Source of the DNA: an uncultured Clostridium sp.
GTDB taxonomy: Bacteria; Bacillota; Clostridia; TANB77; CAG-508
DNA length: 64,000 nt
Direction of reading: 5' to 3'
Assembly: GCA_902496295.1 (NCBI GenBank)
Contig: CABVAF010000004.1
Location: forward strand, 1-64,000
Shown here: one piece after another, positions 7,337 through 15,182 of the stretch
Numbering within the stretch: the first letter of the stretch is position 1
How the letters are laid out: every line of letters begins with the position of its first letter
Notes under the pieces: model-generated
The model's database searches: none
Seen by the model: only the letters and a program-made list of their open reading frames with translations
Told to the model about the DNA's origin: nothing
Program-made: the position numbers and the translations under genes

Positions 7337-9238
7337 ATGTATCACATATTAAATCAGGTTGACAATCCAGAAGACTTAAGAAAACTTAATATTTCAGAAA
7401 AACAGGAACTTGCAAAAGAGTTAAGAGAACTTGTAATAGATACTGTTTCAAAAACTGGAGGGCACTTAGCTTCTAACTTGGGAGTTGTAGAACTTACAAT
7501 AGCCATGCATAGTGTATTTAACACACCAAAAGATAAAATTGTATGGGATGTTGGTCATCAAACTTATATACATAAAATTTTAACAGGAAGAAAAGGCAAA
7601 ATAGGCACATTAAGAAGTTTAAACGGATTAGCAGGATTTCCAAAAGCAGCAGAGTCTGAATACGATGCTTTTGATACAGGGCATAGTAGTACTTCTATTT
7701 CAGCAGCACTTGGTATGGCAAGGGCAAGAGACATAAAAGGTGAAAAAAATAGTGTTATAGCAGTTATAGGAGATGGTGCTTTAACAGGTGGAATGGCATT
7801 CGAAGCATTAAATGATGCAGGGTCAAGTAATACTAATTTAATTGTTATATTAAATGATAATGAAATGAGTATATCTAAAAATGTTGGAGGACTCTCTACA
7901 TTTTTAACTAGAGTAAGAACACGAAAGTCTTATAACAAGTCAAATAACTATATAAAAAGAATTACATTAAGAATTCCTTTCATAGGAAAGAAAATAGTAA
8001 AGCTTGTAAGAAGAATAAAATATTCTATAAAGCAGTTGTTTTTACCTAATATGTTTTTTGAGGATATAGGTTTTAAATATTTAGGACCAGTGGATGGTCA
8101 CAATATAGAAAAATTGGAAGAAATAATGGAAAAAGCAAAAAGTTTATCAGGACCAATACTAATTCATGTTATTACTAAAAAAGGAAAGGGATATGAACCA
8201 GCAGAGAAAAATCCAGATAAATTTCATGCAACAAGTGCATTTAATAAAGAAGATGGTAAAAGCTTAAAGGAGAAAAAAGATGATTATTCAAAAATTTTTG
8301 GAGACGAGCTTGTAAATTTAGCTAAACAAAACAATAAAATAGTTGCAATAACAGCTGCAATGAGAGATGGAACAGGCTTAACAAATTTTGCAAAAGAATT
8401 TCCAAATAGATTTTTTGATGTGGCAATAGCAGAACAACATGCATTAACAATGGCAGCAGGTATGGCAAAAGAAGGAATGATACCGGTTGTTTCAATATAT
8501 TCCTCTTTTTATCAAAGGGCATATGACCAAATAATTCATGACATATGTACACAAAAACTTCATGTCGTAATGTGCTTAGATAGAGCAGGTATTGTAGGAA
8601 ACGATGGAGAAACTCACCAAGGTATGTTTGACTTAGCATTTTTAAATATAGTTCCTAATATTACAATAATGGCACCAAAAGATTTTATAGAGTTAAGACA
8701 AATGCTAGAATTTGCAGTAAATTATAATGGTCCAATTGCAATACGTTATCCAAGAGGTGGAGAATCGGAAAGAAAATTTTTAACGCATAACAAAATTGAA
8801 AAGGGAAAAGCAGAAGTTCTAAGAGAAGGTGAAGACATTTCAATAATTGCAATAGGTAAAATGGTAGCAAAAGCACAAAATGTAGCTGATACATTGGAGA
8901 AAAATGGGATTGAGGCAGAGGTGATAAACGCAAGGTTTTTGAAGCCACTTGATAAAGAAACTATAGTAAATTCAATAGAAAAGACTAAAAATGTAATTAC
9001 AATAGAAGATGGAACTTTAGAAGGAGGACTTGGTACAGCAGTAGAAGAACTTATACAAGAAGAAAGATTAAAAGATGTTATTGTTAAAAAATTTGGTTAT
9101 CCAGATAGATTTATAAAACATGGTAAGACAGAAGAAATAGAAGATATATTTGGATTAACAGAAAAAAATATAGTAGAATATGTCGAAAAAAGTAAGGCGG
9201 AAGTTGTTGACAGAGTGGAAACATTCGTCATACAATAG
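7337..9238 (+). CDS. dxs: 1-deoxy-D-xylulose-5-phosphate synthase
   Basis: Thiamine-diphosphate enzyme that condenses pyruvate and glyceraldehyde 3-phosphate in the first step of the MEP isoprenoid pathway. The 633-residue length is usual. Landmarks are WDVGHQTYIHKILTGR, FDTGHSSTSISAALG, the TPP-binding GDGALTGGMAFEALN-NDNE pair, AEQHALTMAAGMA and the RYPRGG strand of the transketolase domains. SD AAAGGTGGG lies eight bases upstream. folD follows after 15 bases, so the two are an operon. Confidence 0.97.
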   Translation: MYHILNQVDNPEDLRKLNISEKQELAKELRELVIDTVSKTGGHLASNLGVVELTIAMHSVFNTPKDKIVWDVGHQTYIHKILTGRKGKIGTLRSLNGLAGFPKAAESEYDAFDTGHSSTSISAALGMARARDIKGEKNSVIAVIGDGALTGGMAFEALNDAGSSNTNLIVILNDNEMSISKNVGGLSTFLTRVRTRKSYNKSNNYIKRITLRIPFIGKKIVKLVRRIKYSIKQLFLPNMFFEDIGFKYLGPVDGHNIEKLEEIMEKAKSLSGPILIHVITKKGKGYEPAEKNPDKFHATSAFNKEDGKSLKEKKDDYSKIFGDELVNLAKQNNKIVAITAAMRDGTGLTNFAKEFPNRFFDVAIAEQHALTMAAGMAKEGMIPVVSIYSSFYQRAYDQIIHDICTQKLHVVMCLDRAGIVGNDGETHQGMFDLAFLNIVPNITIMAPKDFIELRQMLEFAVNYNGPIAIRYPRGGESERKFLTHNKIEKGKAEVLREGEDISIIAIGKMVAKAQNVADTLEKNGIEAEVINARFLKPLDKETIVNSIEKTKNVITIEDGTLEGGLGTAVEELIQEERLKDVIVKKFGYPDRFIKHGKTEEIEDIFGLTEKNIVEYVEKSKAEVVDRVETFVIQ

Positions 9239-9253
9239 AAAGGAAGGAAAAAT

Positions 9254-10108
9254 ATGGCAACAATAATTAATGGAAAAGATTTAGCAAAAAAAGTTAGACA
9301 AAATTTAAAGGTAGAGGTTGAAGCTTTAAACAAAAATAATATTTATCCAAAACTTGCAGTAATAATGGTTGGAGAAGATAAAGCATCACAAGTATATGTA
9401 AGAAATAAAAGTAAAGCTTGCAATGAAATTGGAATAAATTTTGAAGAATTTTTGCTTCCAGAAGATACAACAATGGACAAGCTTTTAAGTTTAATAGAAG
9501 AATTAAACAATAGAAAAGATGTATCTGGAATATTACTACAAAGTCCTATTCCAAAACCATTAAATATTAGAGAAGCATTTAACAAAATAGATTATAAAAA
9601 AGATGTAGATGGATTTAATCCAATAAATGTTGGAAAACTTACCATAGGAGAAAAATCTTTTGTTTCTTGTACTCCATATGGAGTTGTAAAAATGCTAGAA
9701 GAGTATAATATAGACCCAGAAGGTAAAAATGTAGTGATAATAGGTAGAAGTAATATTGTAGGAAAACCATTATCACAATGTTTGCTTAATAAAAATGCTA
9801 CAATAACAATTTGCCATTCGAAGACAAAAAATATAAAAGAGATTACAAAAAATGCAGATATATTAATTGCAGCAGTTGGGAGACCTCATTTTGTTACAGA
9901 AGATATGGTAAAAGATAATGCAGTTGTTATAGATGTTGGAATTAACAGAAACGAAGAAGGAAAGCTAATTGGAGATGTAGACTTTGAAAATGTAGAAAAA
10001 AAAGCATCTTATATTACTCCTGTTCCTGGTGGAGTTGGACCTATGACTATTGCAATGCTTATGAATAATGTGGTAGAAGCTGCAAAATTGCAAAATGGAA
10101 TAGAGTAG
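9254..10108 (+). CDS. folD: Bifunctional methylenetetrahydrofolate dehydrogenase/cyclohydrolase FolD
   Basis: Interconverts 5,10-methylene- and 10-formyl-THF. At 284 residues it is full length. YVRNKSKACNEIGI carries the catalytic lysine, followed by GILLQSPIPKPLN, the nucleotide-binding VIIGRSNIVGKPLS, and the closing PGGVGPMTIAMLM. SD AAGGAAGG lies close upstream. It forms an operon with dxs; its end is followed after about 100 bases by a terminator. Confidence 0.97.
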   Translation: MATIINGKDLAKKVRQNLKVEVEALNKNNIYPKLAVIMVGEDKASQVYVRNKSKACNEIGINFEEFLLPEDTTMDKLLSLIEELNNRKDVSGILLQSPIPKPLNIREAFNKIDYKKDVDGFNPINVGKLTIGEKSFVSCTPYGVVKMLEEYNIDPEGKNVVIIGRSNIVGKPLSQCLLNKNATITICHSKTKNIKEITKNADILIAAVGRPHFVTEDMVKDNAVVIDVGINRNEEGKLIGDVDFENVEKKASYITPVPGGVGPMTIAMLMNNVVEAAKLQNGIE

Positions 10109-10208
10109 TTTTTATGTCTGGTTTATAAATAGATTTATTGTAAGAGTAAAAAATATAAAATAGTAGAAATAAAAAATATATATTGTAAATTTAATAATAG
10201 TAATTTGG

Positions 10209-10236
10209 GGGCTTACTTTAGTAAGCTCTTTTTTTG
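10209..10236 (+). terminator. Terminator of dxs-folD
   Basis: GCTTAC (10211-10216) pairs with GTAAGC (10221-10226), and additional G-T pairs extend the stem. It is followed by TCTTTTTTT. Confidence 0.8.
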
Positions 10237-10350
10237 TCCTAAAATAATAGTATAAATATATATACTAAAAAATTCTACTTAAAAAATATATAAAAGATAT
10301 ATAATAAGTAGATTACATAAAACTGAAAACTTAGTAAAGGAGAGAATAAT

Positions 10351-11013
10351 TTGAAGTTAATAAAAGAAATAGATGAAAATTATCCGGAAAAATTAAGAGA
10401 AATATATGATAGACCAGCAAAATTATATGTAGATGGGAATGCAGAGATTTTAAATAGCAAAAGCATAGCAATAATAGGTTCTAGAAATTGTTCTAAATAT
10501 GGTATGGAAGTTGCCTATAAATTTGGCCATGAGCTAGCTAAAAAAGGCATAATAGTAATTAGTGGTTTAGCAAGAGGAATAGATGCTTATTCACATTGGG
10601 GAGTAATAAAAGCAAGAGGTAAAGCAATTGCTGTTTTAGGAAGCGGATTAAATAATGTTTATCCAAAAGAAAATATTAAACTCTATAAAGAAATAATAAA
10701 AAATGGTGGGGCAGTAATAACAGAATATGAGCCAAATTCTAAACCGGATAGAATGCACTTCCCAGCAAGGAACAGAATAATAAGTGCCTTATCAGATGGG
10801 ATTTTAGTAGTAGAAGCAAGGAGAAAGAGTGGAACGTTAATTACAGTAGACTTTGGTTTAGAACATGGAAAAGACATATTTTGTATACCTGGAAATATAA
10901 CAAGCGACAATTCATATAGCACAAACGAGCTTATTAAACAGGGAGCAATTCCTGTAACTTGTGTAGATGACATATTGGAAAATTTAAAATATAAAAATGT
11001 TGATAAATTATAG
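10351..11013 (+). CDS. dprA: DNA processing protein DprA (short, core Rossmann domain only)
   Basis: DprA/Smf loads RecA on incoming single-stranded DNA in transformation. The 220 residues cover the Rossmann-like core: IAIIGSRNCSKYG, VISGLARGIDAYSHWG, AIAVLGSGLNNVYPKEN, MHFPARNRIISALSDG, VVEARRKSGTLIT and IPGNITS. These include the GSR, the SGxARGID loop and the RNRI strand of the family. It lacks the N-terminal SAM domain (only about 30 residues precede the core) and the C-terminal winged helix seen in longer DprA proteins. The start is TTG with SD AAAGGAGA. It stands alone rather than next to topA, and 44 bases separate it from the toxin-antitoxin pair. Confidence 0.9.
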   Translation: MKLIKEIDENYPEKLREIYDRPAKLYVDGNAEILNSKSIAIIGSRNCSKYGMEVAYKFGHELAKKGIIVISGLARGIDAYSHWGVIKARGKAIAVLGSGLNNVYPKENIKLYKEIIKNGGAVITEYEPNSKPDRMHFPARNRIISALSDGILVVEARRKSGTLITVDFGLEHGKDIFCIPGNITSDNSYSTNELIKQGAIPVTCVDDILENLKYKNVDKL

Positions 11014-11057
11014 CAAATATGCTATAATTTAAATATAATAAAAGAGGATAGAAAATA

Positions 11058-11420
11058 ATGCATAATATAATAATATATGAAGATAAAAATGGAGAAAGTG
11101 AGATAGAAAAATATTTACATGGATTAAGTATAAAAAACGATAAAGATAGTAGAATTAAATATAACAAGATAATAGCATATGTAAGAATATTAAAGAAAAA
11201 TGGTTTAAATATAGGAGAACCATTTATAAAACATCTCGATGCAGAAATATGGGAGTTAAGACCGATAAGAGATAGAATTTTATTTGCTAGTCTATATAAT
11301 AATAAATTTATATTATTAAATGTATTTGTTAAGAAATCTCAAAAGACTCCAAGAAGTGAAATAGAAAAAGCAAAAAGACTGTTAGAAGATTATAAGAAAA
11401 GGAGTGATGAAAATGAATAG
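11058..11420 (+). CDS. HigB/Gp49-like toxin of the RelE superfamily
   Basis: A 120-residue protein of the phage-derived Gp49-like (HigB) family. The diagnostic segment is the beta-hairpin core LDAEIWELRPIRDRILFA followed by FILLNVFVKKSQKTP, including the conserved basic residues of the ribosome-dependent mRNase. A TATAAT about 30 bases upstream and SD AGAGGA support expression from its own promoter. The stop overlaps the start of the HTH antitoxin gene by eight bases, the usual toxin-first order of HigBA systems. Function is from family knowledge. Confidence 0.85.
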   Translation: MHNIIIYEDKNGESEIEKYLHGLSIKNDKDSRIKYNKIIAYVRILKKNGLNIGEPFIKHLDAEIWELRPIRDRILFASLYNNKFILLNVFVKKSQKTPRSEIEKAKRLLEDYKKRSDENE

Positions 11421-11745
11421 ATTTAAAGCTTGGGAAGAGCTTGAAAAAGAATTAAACATAACACCAGAACAAGAAGAAGAAATAAGAATAGAAATGGAAA
11501 TTATACAAGCAACAATTGAAGCAAGACGAAAAAGAAAAATTACACAGACAGAGATAAGCAAAAAAAGTGGACTAACTCAAAGCGCAATTGCAAGAGTCGA
11601 AAATGGTACACACTCTCCTACGATACAAACAATGATTAAGTATTTACATGCTATTGGGTATACTTTAAAAGTAGTACCAGCTAACAATTATAAAAGATTT
11701 TATACAACCAAAAAGAGCAAAGTAAATAATAAAACTGTAAAATAA
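11413..11745 (+). CDS. HigA-like antitoxin, XRE-family HTH
   Basis: DNA-binding antitoxin and probable autorepressor paired with the upstream toxin. The helix-turn-helix is TQTEISKKSGLTQSAIARVE, in the middle of the protein. In-frame GTG (11404) and ATG (11407) codons exist, but the ATG at 11413 is best spaced from GGAG at 11401-11404, giving about 110 residues. The last codons overlap the terminator stem. Confidence 0.88.
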   Translation: MNRFKAWEELEKELNITPEQEEEIRIEMEIIQATIEARRKRKITQTEISKKSGLTQSAIARVENGTHSPTIQTMIKYLHAIGYTLKVVPANNYKRFYTTKKSKVNNKTVK

Positions 11746-11767
11746 AGGCGTCTTGCCTTTATTTTTT
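11741..11767 (+). terminator. Terminator of the HigBA-like operon
   Basis: AATAAAGGC (11741-11749) pairs with GCCTTTATT (11755-11763), followed by a T run. It overlaps the antitoxin stop codon. Confidence 0.85.
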
Positions 11768-11869
11768 GACACTTTATGTAAATAATGGTATAATATTGCT
11801 GTGCAAACTTTATACAAATTAAGTAAGCGTATATCAAGAAGCATTAATGGATAGAGAGGAGTTTTGGGT

Positions 11870-13258
11870 ATGGCAAGCAATGATGTATCTTATAAGAAGG
11901 TGCGGAAGAAGAGCAACAAACTTCTAAAGTTAGGACTGGTGCTGATTTTAATAATTGGCGTGGTTCTAGTGGGTGTTTACGAGTTTACTCGTACTCATTT
12001 CACAATGACAACTATTGAAGGCATGGACTGTTCGTGGCTTTCTTTAGAGGAAGCCAAAGAAAAACTGGAAAACAGCATATCAACTACACAAGTTTCTCTA
12101 GTGTTAAATGAGAAAAACTATACGGTAACTTATGAAGAACTGGGGGTAGAAATTGCAGTTGATAAGCTTAAGCAAATGCAAGAAAGCCAAGAGCTTTTTT
12201 CGCAAAACGAGTTTACGTTAGAAAATGCTATAAGTGCTAATGAAGAAAATGTAAAGAGCTTTTTGGCAAATATTCCAGAATTTCAAGGAGACAAAACAGA
12301 ACCTAAAGATGCTTATATCCGGTTTGACGGCAACAACTTTGTAATAGAGAAGGAGGCTGTAGGTAACCAGCTCAATTATAATATGGCATGTGAAATTGTA
12401 AGTAAGACTTTAACTAGTCTGGGTGAAAATCAGGTTATTGATTTAACTTCTGCAATGGAGCTTCCACAGCTACTGTCCAGTGACAAGAATTTAAGAGATG
12501 AGTGTGAAACTCTAAATAACGTGTTAAACACATCTGTAACTATTAGGCTAGTAGATGGAAGCATGTATACAATAGACAGGAAAGAGATGGTTAACTGGAT
12601 AACTTACGACGAAAACGACTTTTCTTTTGATATTAATGCATGTGTTGAAGAATTCGTAGACAAGCTTAGCGAAGCTGCAGAAGATGTGAGTACTGTACAA
12701 ATTGAAGGAACTGGCGTGGGATATGTAAGTATGCCTATCTTCGAAATGCGAAGACCAGTAGTTATGAAGGAAGAAACGGTATCTTTCATACTGGAAAAGC
12801 TTAAAAATGGCGAAAACTATACCGGAAAGCCAGTTTACGAGAAAGAACCAGTAACAGAAAAACTAACAAGCTATATCGAAATAGACATCACAAGGCAAAT
12901 GGTTTATATGTATCTTGATGGAGAGTGTATTGTAGAAACACCTACCGTAACAGGAAACATTGGTGGTGGATATTATACTCCTACAGGGGTATTTTATCTA
13001 AACAATAAGGTGTATGATACTACTTTAAGAGGTACAAACCGTGATGGCAGTAAGTATGCTTCGCCAGTGCTGTATTGGATGCCATTTTACAAAGGATTTG
13101 GTATGCATGATGCGAATTGGAGAAGCAAGTTTGGAGGAGATATTTATAAAACGAATGGCTCTCATGGCTGTGTAAACTTACCGACGAGTGCCGCAAAAAC
13201 GATATACGAAAACATTACCTATGATATGCCGATTTTTATATACAAGTCGGCAGCATAA
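11870..13258 (+). CDS. L,D-transpeptidase with peptidoglycan-binding domain
   Basis: Membrane-anchored YkuD-family enzyme that makes 3-3 crosslinks or attaches ligands to peptidoglycan. A cytoplasmic basic tail and a TM segment at about 19-37 are followed by two PG_binding_4/VanW-like repeats (from about 50 to 300, including FTMTTIEGMDCSWLSLEEA). The YkuD domain has FGMHDANW and SHGCVNLP with the catalytic cysteine at about 434. The start used is ATG 11870 with GAGAGGAG at 11854-11861; an in-frame TTG at 11864 is less well spaced. Codon use is noticeably richer in C and G at third positions than in neighbours. A strong terminator follows. Confidence 0.9.
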   Translation: MASNDVSYKKVRKKSNKLLKLGLVLILIIGVVLVGVYEFTRTHFTMTTIEGMDCSWLSLEEAKEKLENSISTTQVSLVLNEKNYTVTYEELGVEIAVDKLKQMQESQELFSQNEFTLENAISANEENVKSFLANIPEFQGDKTEPKDAYIRFDGNNFVIEKEAVGNQLNYNMACEIVSKTLTSLGENQVIDLTSAMELPQLLSSDKNLRDECETLNNVLNTSVTIRLVDGSMYTIDRKEMVNWITYDENDFSFDINACVEEFVDKLSEAAEDVSTVQIEGTGVGYVSMPIFEMRRPVVMKEETVSFILEKLKNGENYTGKPVYEKEPVTEKLTSYIEIDITRQMVYMYLDGECIVETPTVTGNIGGGYYTPTGVFYLNNKVYDTTLRGTNRDGSKYASPVLYWMPFYKGFGMHDANWRSKFGGDIYKTNGSHGCVNLPTSAAKTIYENITYDMPIFIYKSAA

Positions 13259-13299
13259 AATCAATTGAAAAAATAATAAATGGGGGTGCAACTTAATTT

Positions 13300-13335
13300 A
13301 TAAGCAGGTTCGTAATGAACCTGCTTATTTTATGC
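13300..13335 (+). terminator. Terminator of the L,D-transpeptidase gene
   Basis: ATAAGCAGGTTC (13300-13311) pairs perfectly with GAACCTGCTTAT (13317-13328) around GTAAT, followed by TTTAT. Confidence 0.85.
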
Positions 13336-13430
13336 CTTAATAGTATTACAAAAATAATAAGATTATTAAAGAATATTAAACTTGTGGATAAGTGGAAAAC
13401 TGTGGATATTGTAACAACAAAAATAGAAAA

Positions 13431-13498
13431 ATGTAACTTAAATGTAATATTAATGTAATATAAAATTTACATACAATCTCAAAATGAGATGGTATAAT
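13431..13498 (+). promoter_or_regulatory. 11-bp-phased direct repeats and extended -10 promoter upstream of the pilin-lectin cluster
   Basis: Three 11-base units begin with ATGTAA at 13431, 13442 and 13453. An extended -10 TGGTATAAT ends at 13498, and no good -35 is spaced 17 bases from it. The arrangement recurs upstream of the other complete variable gene (40812-40879), with the same 40-base distance from one repeat start to the TATAAT. A regulator contacting successive turns of one DNA face is a reasonable inference. The rest of this 346-base gap holds the previous gene's terminator and the leader motif AATAATAACAAAAGAAT (13571-13587), shared with 41000-41016. Confidence 0.55.
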
Positions 13499-13604
13499 TG
13501 TGCCAGAAAAATATTTAAAAAGGAATATATAGTTTGAGAAAATAATTGACTAATATTAGATAAAAATGGGAATAATAACAAAAGAATTATTAGGAGGAGA
13601 GAAT

Positions 13605-15032
13605 ATGAAAGGAAGATTAATAATCCAAAGAGAAAAAGGTGTAACGTTAATTGCTCTTGTTGTGACTATTATAGTTCTTTTAATATTAGCAAGTGTAACA
13701 ATAACATCTGTATTTGGAGATAATGGGATACTAATAAAAGCACAAGAGGCTGCAAATAAAATTCAAAATGCATTGGAAAAAGAGCAAGCAGAATTAAACC
13801 AAATGTATAATGAATTAGCAAGTGCTATGAATAATACATCCGAAGGAGATACAGATCCAGATGTACCAGTAGAACCAGAATTACCAAGTGATGGAAGTTA
13901 TAGTGAAGCAAAAGGAGTAAATACGCCAAGCTTAGGAGAAGGAATGACACCAATAAAGTGGAATGGAAGTACATGGGTAAAAACAACAGAAGACGATGAA
14001 GAATGGTATGATTATTCAGCAAAAAAATGGGCAAACGCAACAACGAGCGATGGAAGTATGTGGGTATGGATACCAAGATATGCATATAGCATAACGAGCG
14101 GATATCATACAAATACAGCAGGAACAATAGAAGTAGAGTTCATGAAAGGAACAAGTAACGAAGGGGCAACAGGAAAAAAACTAGTAGAATATAATTCAAC
14201 TACAACTAATAATTATGCGAACTTTCCAAATGGATATGTAGTACACCCAGCATTTGTAGGAGATGCAAACGTAGGAGGAGGCTATGGAAATAATAATGGA
14301 GAAAGTGATAATGGAATAAGTGGAATATGGGTAGCAAAATTTGAAGCAAGTAATAGTAGTGGCGAAATAAAGATAGAGCCAGGAGTACAGAGCTGGAGAA
14401 ATATCAGTATTAATGATATATACACAAATTGTTTAAATTATAATAGTACATTAAACAGCCATATGATGAAAAATAGCGAATGGGGAGCAGTAGCATATTT
14501 AAGTAAGAGTGTATATGGAAAAAATGGTGAAGTAACAATAAATAGTAATAGCTCAAATTATACAGGTGGAGGAAGTGGAAACTCATATGTAAATAATGGA
14601 GTGCAAAGTACAACAGGAAATGTATACGGAATATATGACATGAGTGGGGGAGCATTTGAATATGTAGCGGCATATGTAAATAATGGAGATAGTGCTTTAA
14701 CGAGTTATGGAAGTAGTTTAGCAAATGGAGACGCAAAAACAAAGAACGTGTATGCAAAAGGAGACGATACAAGATTAGGGAATTACAATGCAAATACAAG
14801 TAAGTATGGAGATGCAATATATGAAACATCGAGCAGAACATACAACGGAATCGTTAACAGTGGTAATAGTTCGTGGTACAGTGATTACTCATACTATCCA
14901 TTCTCTAACAATCCTTTCTTTGCACGTGGAGGTCATTATAACATGGAGAGTGGTGCTGGCACATTCTGTTTCTACAACTTGGGTTTTGCTGACGGTGCCT
15001 ATTCGTTCCGTCCAGTGTTGATTGTAGTTTAA
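13605..15032 (+). CDS. Pilin-like lectin-fold surface protein with DGR-type variable C-terminus
   Basis: A 475-residue protein. A 12-residue basic leader ends MKGRLIIQREKG, then VTLIALVVTIIVLLILASVT, which has the form of a type III prepilin signal (cleavage after Gly, hydrophobic helix) but lacks Glu at position 5. A coiled segment runs to about 75, then a Pro/Glu linker, then an FGE/C-type-lectin-like domain from about 100 to the end (MTPIKWNGSTWVK, WVWIPRYAYSITSGYH, GIWVAKFEAS, VYGIYDMSGGAFEYVAAYVNN, SFRPVLIVV). The last 53 codons switch to G/C-richer usage. The start at 13605 follows AGGAGG at 13592-13597; an in-frame ATG at 13566 has no SD. It is first of a four-gene cluster of paralogues. 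The ligand is unknown. Confidence 0.85.
   Translation: MKGRLIIQREKGVTLIALVVTIIVLLILASVTITSVFGDNGILIKAQEAANKIQNALEKEQAELNQMYNELASAMNNTSEGDTDPDVPVEPELPSDGSYSEAKGVNTPSLGEGMTPIKWNGSTWVKTTEDDEEWYDYSAKKWANATTSDGSMWVWIPRYAYSITSGYHTNTAGTIEVEFMKGTSNEGATGKKLVEYNSTTTNNYANFPNGYVVHPAFVGDANVGGGYGNNNGESDNGISGIWVAKFEASNSSGEIKIEPGVQSWRNISINDIYTNCLNYNSTLNSHMMKNSEWGAVAYLSKSVYGKNGEVTINSNSSNYTGGGSGNSYVNNGVQSTTGNVYGIYDMSGGAFEYVAAYVNNGDSALTSYGSSLANGDAKTKNVYAKGDDTRLGNYNANTSKYGDAIYETSSRTYNGIVNSGNSSWYSDYSYYPFSNNPFFARGGHYNMESGAGTFCFYNLGFADGAYSFRPVLIVV
14871..15017 (+). other. Candidate DGR variable region (VR2)
   Basis: The block from TCGTGGTAC to just before the stop encodes the framework SWY-D, PFF-R-G and SFRPVL shared with VR1 and VR3. 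It has one codon fewer and different residues at most intervening positions. TAC, TTC, AAC, GGC and TCG codons contrast with the AT-ending codons of the gene body. The 3' edge lacks the CTTTAA-loop hairpin seen in the other two, so this copy may be an older or inactive target. Confidence 0.5.
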
Positions 15033-15182
15033 GACTTGCTTTACAGAATCTATAAAATGTCTTTATAAATTAAAACAGTTTAGAAATAATATGAAGAAAC
15101 AAAAAATATTGAAATGCAAAGTTATGTAACATACAGTAAATAAAAATGAGGTGTAAATATAAGATGAAAAACAAAATTCATA

